From positions 1-5,564 of the forward strand of contig CAYHAK010000076.1 of assembly GCA_964354625.1 (NCBI GenBank): DNA of 5,564 bases, in the 5' to 3' direction. This document shows, one piece after another, positions 1 through 4,631 of the stretch (within the stretch, counting starts at the first letter, position 1; the number at the start of each line of letters is the position of its first letter). Position numbers and translations under genes: made by a program. Source of the stretch: DATKKK01 sp964354625 (GTDB lineage Archaea; Thermoproteota; Bathyarchaeia; Bathyarchaeales; Bathycorpusculaceae). The notes below the pieces were generated by a model, which was not told the DNA's origin, made no database searches, and was given only the letters and a program-made list of their open reading frames with translations.

Positions 1-944
1 GGAACACCTTCTCTTGTCAGATGAATCGTGGCGGCGTCAGTAGAACCCCGCGGCAGAACTTCCATTTGATACGGGATTTTCTCTTCCTCTGCTGTTGAGA
101 CCAAGAGCTCTCTCACTCTTAGATGAGAGATCAAGCCCAGAAAGCCCCCTGCAGTATCCATGACTTTGATTGCTGGACCTGCGCCAAGCTTTGTGACTTG
201 GTCTTTCTCGGCAGTGCCTGGAATGTCTCCTGCAGGTGTTATGTCGACGGCTATGGCCATGTTGGGAGCGATCTTGAAGGCTGCAACTTGCGCTCCACGG
301 CAGCCAACTTCTTCTTGGACATCTGCTACACCGTACACGTTGGCTTCAAGTTTCTCTTTTGCAAGGTTCTTCATGGTTTCAATTATTACGCAGACGCCTA
401 CACGGTCGTCAAACGCCTTGCTGGCAAGTATGTTTCCCGATCCGAGAGTTCTGAACGGACGTTCAAAGGTGACTGGATCTCCTATTCGGACGCCTAGCTT
501 CTCAGCCTCGGCTCTGCTCTTGGCTCCTACGTCAATGAAGAACATCTTTAGCTCGGGAATTTTGTTTGCCTCTTCGGGTGTTTCAGGGAGCTTGCAGTAT
601 GTTAAACCGTTGATAGGCCCTTTTTTGCCGTGGACGATGACAGGCTGAGAAAATAAGGATCGCGAAAAGACTCCGCCGATTCTTTCGAAGTGTAGAAAGC
701 CTTTCTCATCTATGTGTTTGACGAGAAGACCGATTTCATCCATGTGCCCTGCAAGCATGATCTTTGGGCCGTCCTTCACTCTGGCCTTTTTCAGGGATAT
801 CACATTGCCGAAATTGTCTGTCTCAATTGAATCGACGTGCCCTTCAAGCTCATGGTAAATCATCTTTCCAATGTCAGTCTCGTATCCCGAGACTCCATGC
901 GCTTCAGTCAGACGTTTCAAAAGATTCTTTATTTCTTTCTCCAA
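1..944 (-). CDS. M42 family metallo-aminopeptidase (TET/glutamyl aminopeptidase type), C-terminus off the window
   Basis: Cytoplasmic di-metal aminopeptidase of the M42 family, whose archaeal members form dodecameric TET particles that trim peptides released by proteolysis. 314 codons are visible and roughly 35-40 residues are missing at the left edge. The M42 motifs occur in order: metal-binding His in GHMDEIG (H67), bridging Asp in FDDRVG (D180), catalytic and metal Glu pair in QEEVGCRGA (E211/E212), metal Asp in DITPAGDIPG (D234), then GSTDAATIHLTREGV (300-314). The last metal-ligand His, expected in a YIHS-like motif, lies beyond the edge. The start is TTG at 944: it gives the usual N-terminus, and an in-frame TGA at 951-953 lies three codons upstream. 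No convincing Shine-Dalgarno precedes it. The gene is divergent from the flavoprotein operon. The family is secure, but the exact peptide preference is not readable from sequence. Confidence 0.93.
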   Translation of the reverse strand, partial: MEKEIKNLLKRLTEAHGVSGYETDIGKMIYHELEGHVDSIETDNFGNVISLKKARVKDGPKIMLAGHMDEIGLLVKHIDEKGFLHFERIGGVFSRSLFSQPVIVHGKKGPINGLTYCKLPETPEEANKIPELKMFFIDVGAKSRAEAEKLGVRIGDPVTFERPFRTLGSGNILASKAFDDRVGVCVIIETMKNLAKEKLEANVYGVADVQEEVGCRGAQVAAFKIAPNMAIAVDITPAGDIPGTAEKDQVTKLGAGPAIKVMDTAGGFLGLISHLRVRELLVSTAEEEKIPYQMEVLPRGSTDAATIHLTREGV

Positions 945-991
945 GATGATTCAGCTCGCATGTTGAGAGCTTTGCACTATGCTGTCTCAAT

Positions 992-999
992 GATAAAAG
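992..999 (-). promoter_or_regulatory. Putative archaeal TATA box for the M42 peptidase gene
   Basis: On the minus strand the sequence reads CTTTTATC, preceded by the purine-rich GAAAAG, which resembles a BRE followed by a TATA element. Initiation about 25 bases downstream would fall near position 967 and give a leader of roughly 20-25 bases before the TTG at 944. This rests on motif and spacing alone. Confidence 0.35.
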
Positions 1000-1191
1000 A
1001 CTTTTCTGTATTTCAGAAGAACGTGCTGCAGAGAACTATGTATAGTGTATGCTTAGAACCCGCAAGCTAGTTTTGGCATAAAGTATCTGGGAAGACCAAT
1101 ACTTGAGAGATGACGATGAGTCAGATTTCTATGGAAAGATGATATCCTTCAAGGGAAGAAACAACGAAAGTTCGAGGCCAAAAGGCAAAAC

Positions 1192-1204
1192 GCAAATTCT
1201 AATT
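1192..1204 (+). promoter_or_regulatory. Putative TATA box for the flavoprotein-ferredoxin operon
   Basis: The segment GCAAATTCTAATTA is the most AT-rich promoter-like element upstream of the GTG at 1230. It is centred about 29 bases before the start codon. In archaea transcription begins about 25-27 bases after the TATA centre, so initiation would fall at or within a couple of bases of the start codon, giving a leaderless mRNA. That agrees with the absence of any Shine-Dalgarno sequence before 1230. The TATA match itself is mediocre. Confidence 0.3.
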
Positions 1205-1229
1205 ACAAGGATAACGCACTGAAGCTTTT

Positions 1230-3109
1230 GTGGAAGATGTATTAGTCAAGTGTGACGTTCTGGTTGTTGGAGGCGGCCTTGGAGGTTGCATGGCTGCCAT
1301 AAAGGCTAGTGAACACGATGTCAAAGTCACACTGGTCGAGAAGGCCAATGCAAAGCGTAGCGGCAGTGCCGGAACAGGAAACGACCATTTTTGGTGTTAC
1401 ATCCCTGAGATCCACGGGAAAGCGGGATTGACGGTTGAAGACGTAGTGAAGGACATGAGCTTCAAAGGAGCTTATGGAAAGTTAAGAGAAGGCTTCATCG
1501 ATCAAGAACTCTGTGAGAGCATTGTCAGAGAAACCTATGATAGAGTTCTTGACTTGGAAAGGTTTGATATTAAGTTTAGGTTCAAGAACATATACCCGTG
1601 GAACTACTTTGTTGAACCGGGTGAGCATGAAGAGGCAAAATTTAGAATCGTTCCACAATTCCAGTCAGTTCCAGATACTCTAAACTACGAAGGCCGTGAC
1701 ATAAAACGGAAGCTGATCAAGGAAGCTGAAAAGCGAGGTGTTAACATCATGAACAGGGTTATGGTCACACGTCTTCTAACCCGCGAAGGCTCTGTGGTTG
1801 GCGCCACTGGCGTGAACACAACGACGGGGCAGTTTATCGTCTTCGAAGCTAAATCGATTGTGCTCCAAACTGGCGGCTGCAACCGCCTATACCTCACTCG
1901 AACGGGATACTTATTCAACATGCAGGACTGCCCGAACTTGACAGGAGATGGAGAGGCCATGGCCTTAAAAGCAGGAGCAGAGTTGTTCGTTACTCCAGCG
2001 GTGAAACGCGGATATGGAACTTTTCAGTACCTTAAGAACTTCACTCGCTCTTCTGGCGCAGCTACAACCTGCTACCCCGCTGGAAAATACATCAACTCCA
2101 AGGGGGAGGTTGTCATAGAGCACCCAAGTTCCAGGGAACCACTTCGTGCACGACGAGAAAAAGTGGAAGCCGACATTAGGGAGGGGCGGTTGCCCTTTTA
2201 TCTTGACCTAACCCAAGCCTCCGAGGAACAGATCAAGTACGTGGAGTGGTCCTATAGCAACGAAGGTCTCTGTTGGGCTTTTCTAGAGATTATGCACGAT
2301 ATGGGCTTAGATTTCCGAAAGGACATGTTCGAACTAGATTTGGAAAAGCCTGGCACTATAAGCGGAGGAGGAGTAGGAATTTTCGTAGAAACGAGCTGCG
2401 CAACGTCCGTCAAAGGTCTATTTGCGGGGGGAGAACTAGTTCAGCCTGCTGGAAGCGGTTCGGGCCCGCAAGCAGTCGTGCTAGGTTGGAGAGCTGGTGA
2501 CAAAGCTGCCGAATACGCTTCGAAAGCTCCCGAATCCATGGTAGATGAGAGGCAGATCGAAGATGAGAAGCGTCGTGTACTCGCTCCGCTCAAGGCAGAG
2601 AACGGCGCAACTTGGCANNNNNNNNNNNNNNNNNNNNNNNNNNNNNNNNNNNNNNNNNNNNNNNNNNNNNNNNNNNNNNNNNNNNNNNNNNNNNNNNNNN
2701 NNNNNNNNNNNNNNNNNATGAGAAGCGTCGTGTACTCGCTCCGCTCAAGGCAGAGAACGGCGCAACTTGGCAAGAGTTAAACGCCGCCCTTAATGGACTA
2801 ATGACAGACTACAAGGACTACGTTGGAGGCTTGATTCCAGACTTCAACGATGTCATAAGCAAGCGCGGTCTAGAGTCCTTGCTAGACAGGTTAATGGAGC
2901 TAAGGAAGGAACCCGTTCATGCAAAAAACCCACATGAACTCATGCGCTATCTGGAGGTTCTGAACCTCATAGATGTTGGCGAACTGCTGGTTAAGGCTGC
3001 CCTAGATCCGAGAATCTACGAGAAAGACCAGTGGTTTATGGCGAAGCTCGTAGAGAAGGAGCCAAAGTTCTTTCAAAGACCCATAGTCTACAAGTACCCA
3101 ATCGAGTAG
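1230..3109 (+). CDS. AprA/fumarate-reductase-like FAD flavoprotein (574 aa once the assembly gap is collapsed)
   Basis: FAD-dependent oxidoreductase of the succinate dehydrogenase/fumarate reductase/AprA superfamily, probably cytoplasmic and reduced or oxidised through the ferredoxin encoded next to it. Seen: Rossmann motif VVGGGLGGC (12-20), ribose-binding Glu in LVEKA (E37), flavin-side loop RSGSAGTG (43-50), GDGEAMALKAGAE (239-251), PAVKRGYG (256-263), and the C-terminal FAD motif VKGLFAGGEL (394-403). A helical domain follows to residue 574. The PAxxKxGYG stretch and the partner ferredoxin resemble AprA; the region GTISGG (375-380) lines up with GSHSG of AprA but has Ile where AprA has its substrate His. 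The GTG start is forced by an in-frame TAA at 1212. The reading frame is broken by 100 Ns at 2618-2717 between duplicated 55-base ends. Collapsing these gives one uninterrupted frame of 575 codons including the stop. Family confident; substrate unknown. Confidence 0.85.
2563..2617. repeat. Contig-end overlap, left copy (duplicated at 2718-2772)
   Basis: These 55 bases are identical to 2718-2772 and run right up to the first N, while the second copy begins right after the last N. Both copies encode the same peptide segment (EKRRVLAPLKAENGATW) in frames that become one when the copies are merged. This is best read as an assembly artefact, not a biological repeat. Confidence 0.93.
2618..2717. 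other. Assembly gap of exactly 100 N
   Basis: The run of exactly 100 undetermined bases is a conventional placeholder for a gap of unknown length rather than a measured gap. Because the flanking 55 bases are identical on both sides, the real gap is probably negative: the two contigs overlap and no sequence is missing. It falls inside the flavoprotein gene and shifts its frame artificially, since 155 extra bases leave a remainder of two after division by three. Confidence 0.95.
2718..2772. repeat. Contig-end overlap, right copy (duplicate of 2563-2617)
   Basis: This is the second identical 55-base copy, starting at the first resolved base after the N run. It continues seamlessly into the C-terminal helical domain of the flavoprotein (QELNAALNGLMTDYKDYV and onward). 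The ATG at 2718 is not a start codon: it lies out of frame with the gene. Confidence 0.93.
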
Positions 3110-3340
3110 GTGAGGAAACTGCCGCCTAAGATAGACCTAAAACTGTGCACAGGATGCAGAATATGCGTAGACATATGTCCTATGGATGTGTTAGGGAAAG
3201 GAGAGAAGGCCCCGATCATAGCGTACCCAGATGAGTGCTGGCACTGTGGAGCTTGCATGATGGACTGCCCCAAGAAGGCCATAAAACTGGTGCTACCCGT
3301 GCCCCTGCGTCCGGTCGCGATACGCATTAGACGAGAATAG
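3110..3340 (+). CDS. 2[4Fe-4S] ferredoxin, AprB-like partner of the flavoprotein
   Basis: Small 76-residue iron-sulfur protein with two complete binding motifs: CTGCRICVDICP (C13, C16, C19, C23) and CWHCGACMMDCP (C43, C46, C49, C53). In bacterial-type ferredoxins the fourth Cys of each motif ligates the other cluster, so two [4Fe-4S] clusters are expected. A Trp (W44) after the first Cys of the second motif, as in CWEC of AprB, and the following PKKAI segment resemble AprB. The long C-terminal tail by which AprB wraps around AprA is absent; instead there is a short basic tail ending RIRRE. The start GTG at 3110 directly abuts the TAG of the flavoprotein (3107-3109) with no Shine-Dalgarno, so translation is probably coupled. 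It most likely carries electrons to or from the flavoprotein FAD; the external donor or acceptor is unknown. Confidence 0.9.
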   Translation: MRKLPPKIDLKLCTGCRICVDICPMDVLGKGEKAPIIAYPDECWHCGACMMDCPKKAIKLVLPVPLRPVAIRIRRE

Positions 3341-3357
3341 AGAAAAAGAAGGGATAC

Positions 3358-3404
3358 ACCGAGATTTCGCTACTTGGTCCGCGGTGCAGGTTCAACCCTG
3401 CCGC
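3358..3404. terminator. Two stem-loops between convergent genes, possible bidirectional terminator
   Basis: The first hairpin pairs 3358-3363 (ACCGAG) with 3373-3378 (CTTGGT) around a 9-base loop, with one G-T pair. The second pairs 3381-3384 with 3401-3404 (GCGG/CCGC) and 3387-3390 with 3397-3400 (CAGG/CCTG), with a two-base bulge and the loop TTCAAC. Read on the minus strand, the hairpins are followed by a T-rich tract (CTTCTTTTTCT, 3341-3351), which suits archaeal T-tract termination of the glycosylase-like gene. On the plus strand only a short TTTT (3415-3418) follows. The placement between converging genes fits, but the function is inferred. Confidence 0.4.
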
Positions 3405-3416
3405 ATATGTCCACTT

Positions 3417-4259
3417 TTACACTTGACATTTAGAGCAGAAAAACACGTGGCCTCCTCCAACGCTCAGCTTTTCTATAGGAGTCCCACATGCTGGACAGTT
3501 CTGCTGTTTCATGTTTGGACCCATGGCTGGCGTGTAGCCACCTTGGTTCCCATAAATATCCAAGAACTGTTTTTTTCCATTCAACCGGATTCTCTCTCGA
3601 AGCACAAGCTTAATGGCGTCATAAAGGGCTTGCCGCTCGCCCATGTTCAGTTCTGAGGCTTTTCTCTTCGGGTGAAGCTTAGCCCTGTATATGATGTCTT
3701 GAAAAGCGCTATTGCTCAGTCCCACAATAATAGCATCTTTTCCTACAAGTACTGACTTGAGCGCCATACTATTGTCTGCTAAGAGTTTTGAGAAGTGATC
3801 GAAGATGAAACCTTCCTCTATGGGTGAGAGTATCTCAGGATTGAAATCTCGTTTGAAGATGTAAGAATCTTTCAGATCGCTATTCTTTATAACATGGATC
3901 CCACCCATGCTGGTGAGTTTCACTGTCAGTACTGTGTTATCGCGAAAATCGACTCTTAGGTGGAACTTTTCTGAGGTCGCCGTTTCACCTGTGTGATAGA
4001 GAATCTCGCCGCCGTACTCAGGGCTGAGAATAAGATTCACTTCATTGTTGAGCTTCACATGTATAGCGTTGCCCCTAGAAATGACAGATTCAACTTCTCC
4101 GTCAACAAGCTGGTCGAAAGATCTTAGGTCTTTGTTCATGAACCCTATCTTCTGCAACCTTTCGTAGTCTTGTAGACGATAAGCCTTTATGCGCTTGCCC
4201 CGAAGTTCACTGTTCATCTGTTCTGCAAGGATTTTTGCTTCTGGGAGTTCAATGCTCAT
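3417..4259 (-). CDS. Divergent Fpg/Nei-family DNA glycosylase-like protein with zinc finger
   Basis: 280 residues with the three-part Fpg/Nei layout: N-terminal ELPEA segment (4-8) and beta domain to about 125, helix-two-turn-helix region with VGLSNSAFQDIIYRAKLHP (179-197), and a C-terminal zinc finger with C255, C258, C275 and C278, ending FFCSKCQ. Length and order match base-excision glycosylases that remove oxidised bases. However, three residues those enzymes use are not where expected: the N-terminus is MSIELPEA rather than MPELPE, so there is no N-terminal Pro nucleophile; the beta-hairpin Lys position reads SRGNA (N64); and the finger Arg before FFC reads GGGHV. It may be a variant enzyme with other chemistry or a DNA-binding protein. 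The ATG start has GAGG at 4267-4270, seven bases upstream, and a TATA-like box further up. The fold family is fairly sure; glycosylase activity is not. Confidence 0.85.
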   Translation of the reverse strand: MSIELPEAKILAEQMNSELRGKRIKAYRLQDYERLQKIGFMNKDLRSFDQLVDGEVESVISRGNAIHVKLNNEVNLILSPEYGGEILYHTGETATSEKFHLRVDFRDNTVLTVKLTSMGGIHVIKNSDLKDSYIFKRDFNPEILSPIEEGFIFDHFSKLLADNSMALKSVLVGKDAIIVGLSNSAFQDIIYRAKLHPKRKASELNMGERQALYDAIKLVLRERIRLNGKKQFLDIYGNQGGYTPAMGPNMKQQNCPACGTPIEKLSVGGGHVFFCSKCQV

Positions 4260-4266
4260 GGTACAG

Positions 4267-4270
4267 CCTC
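4267..4270 (-). promoter_or_regulatory. Shine-Dalgarno-like GAGG before the glycosylase-like gene
   Basis: On the minus strand GAGG stands seven bases before the ATG at 4259. It is the only clearly placed ribosome-binding sequence in the window and supports the choice of that start. Confidence 0.45.
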
Positions 4271-4297
4271 AACGATGCTTGCTTTTGTAGCGTACCT

Positions 4298-4307
4298 ATC
4301 TTTAAAT
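4298..4307 (-). promoter_or_regulatory. Putative BRE/TATA promoter for the glycosylase-like gene
   Basis: The minus strand reads ATTTAAAGAT, preceded by AAACG, a reasonable BRE plus TATA arrangement. Transcription would start near 4275 and give a leader of about 16 bases that just contains the GAGG site. This is the best-looking promoter in the window, though still only a motif match. Confidence 0.45.
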
Positions 4308-4454
4308 CGTTTATGCAGTTGGTCACTTACTGAGAAGAAAGGGAGTTGTTAGAAGAATCTGATTTTTCTGTTTTTTTTGCTTTCTAGGAATCAATTCAAG
4401 AATTATCAAGATGAAACGAAGAGTGAGAGAATTAGCACTGGGCTTTCAACATAG

Positions 4455-4504
4455 TGGTGCGGGGGATGGGATTTGAACCCTCAAAGTGTGGATATATCTC
4501 CCGC
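4455..4504 (-). tRNA. tRNA acceptor plus T-arm unit with encoded CCA, lacking D and anticodon arms (remnant or minihelix)
   Basis: The minus strand carries a perfect B-box, GGTTCAAATCC, followed at exactly tRNA spacing by CCCCCGC-A-CCA: the 3' acceptor strand, discriminator A and CCA (4455-4465). The T-loop TTCAAAT is at 4471-4477. The T-stem is weak, with three G-C pairs, an A-A mismatch and a G-U. Just upstream, GCGGGAG (4498-4504) could pair with CCCCCGC at six of seven positions, leaving only about 16 bases between acceptor and T-arm. I find no D-arm or anticodon arm there, nor a better 5' half up to the exchanger gene. The 3' end resembles archaeal tRNA-Leu. It may be a decayed tRNA, an integration scar, a split-tRNA 3' half, or a tRNA with an intron arrangement I failed to resolve. 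Confidence 0.5.
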
Positions 4505-4516
4505 AAATCCCACTTT
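4483..4516 (+). terminator. Hairpin followed by T-run, overlapping the tRNA-like unit
   Basis: AAAGTG (4483-4488) pairs with CACTTT (4511-4516), and GGAT (4490-4493) with ATCC (4507-4510), with one bulged T and a 13-base loop. T residues continue to 4519 on the plus strand, giving the look of an intrinsic terminator. No plus-strand gene lies upstream, so its role is unclear. It competes with the tRNA-like fold for the same bases. Confidence 0.3.
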
Positions 4517-4528
4517 TTTCTTCGTAGT
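4494..4528. repeat. Imperfect direct repeat, copy 1 (copy 2 at 4562-4595)
   Basis: Both copies share the order ATATCTCCCG, then 10-11 variable bases, a run of six T, and GTAGT at the end, with starts 68 bases apart. The shared ten bases at the beginning are identical. Copy 1 overlaps the 5' part of the tRNA-like unit. The repeat could record an old local duplication or paired binding sites. Confidence 0.45.
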
Positions 4529-4561
4529 AGTGCAGTTCGGTCACTCAACACTAACCTGACG

Positions 4562-4595
4562 ATATCTCCCGTCGACCTCTCCTTTTTTCTGTAGT
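4562..4595. repeat. Imperfect direct repeat, copy 2 (copy 1 at 4494-4528)
   Basis: This 34-base copy begins with the same ATATCTCCCG and ends with TTTTTTCT-GTAGT, two bases shorter in the tail than copy 1. No B-box or CCA end accompanies this copy, so if the pair came from duplication of a tRNA-like unit, only one kept that part. Confidence 0.45.
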
Positions 4596-4631
4596 TCTTG
4601 TGTGACAATGTCCTAGCTCGGCGTGGCTTCT

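Larger units (their letters stand above)
945..1229. other. Intergenic region between divergent genes
   Basis: About 285 bases separate the peptidase start (minus) from the flavoprotein start (plus). No reading frame of credible length or composition lies here; the longest starts in the middle of the stretch, such as ATG at 1110, stop within about ten codons. A weak inverted repeat (TTCTG, 5-base loop, CAGAA) sits near 1004-1018. Apart from the two candidate TATA boxes listed separately I see nothing else I can name. Confidence 0.6.
4260..4631. other. Non-coding region between the exchanger and the glycosylase-like gene
   Basis: This 372-base stretch lies downstream of the exchanger stop and upstream of the glycosylase-like gene. 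From the left it holds the promoter elements above, an 8-T run on the plus strand (about 4372-4379), a small perfect inverted repeat AATTC-AA-GAATT near 4393-4404, the tRNA-like unit (4455-4504), and two related 34-35-base segments (4494-4528 and 4562-4595). A minus-strand open frame crosses part of it, but that frame is out of phase with the exchanger gene and resembles no family I know. Confidence 0.6.

Noticed and set aside
123..648. Plus-strand open frames over the peptidase gene
   Set aside because: They lie antisense to a gene with all M42 motifs in order and show no family features of their own.
1..944. Suspected frameshift in the peptidase near residue 270
   Set aside because: Recounting the bases at 131-143 showed one continuous frame from the TTG at 944 to the window edge.
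2718..2780. Possible second gene starting at the ATG after the N run
   Set aside because: The ATG is inside the duplicated contig end and out of frame with the gene; the frame stops after about 20 codons.
3386..3413. T-arm-like hairpin GCAGG-TTCAAC-CCTGC followed by CCA, suggesting a tRNA on the plus strand
   Set aside because: The loop has six bases instead of seven, the distance to CCA does not fit, and no 5' acceptor strand complementary to the 3' part exists upstream. It is better read as a spacer hairpin.
3384..3656. 90-codon plus-strand frame over the end of the glycosylase-like gene
   Set aside because: It is antisense to the zinc-finger coding sequence, and its apparent protein has no recognisable domain.
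4483..4595. CRISPR array from the two related repeats
   Set aside because: There are only two imperfect copies with a single intervening segment and no cas genes in the window.
4540..4630. D-arm-like GCCGAG-CTA-GG stretch (minus strand, near 4615) as the 5' half of the tRNA at 4455
   Set aside because: No matching 3' D-stem strand follows, no 5' acceptor pairing with CCCCCGC precedes it, and no anticodon arm is found between it and the T-arm.
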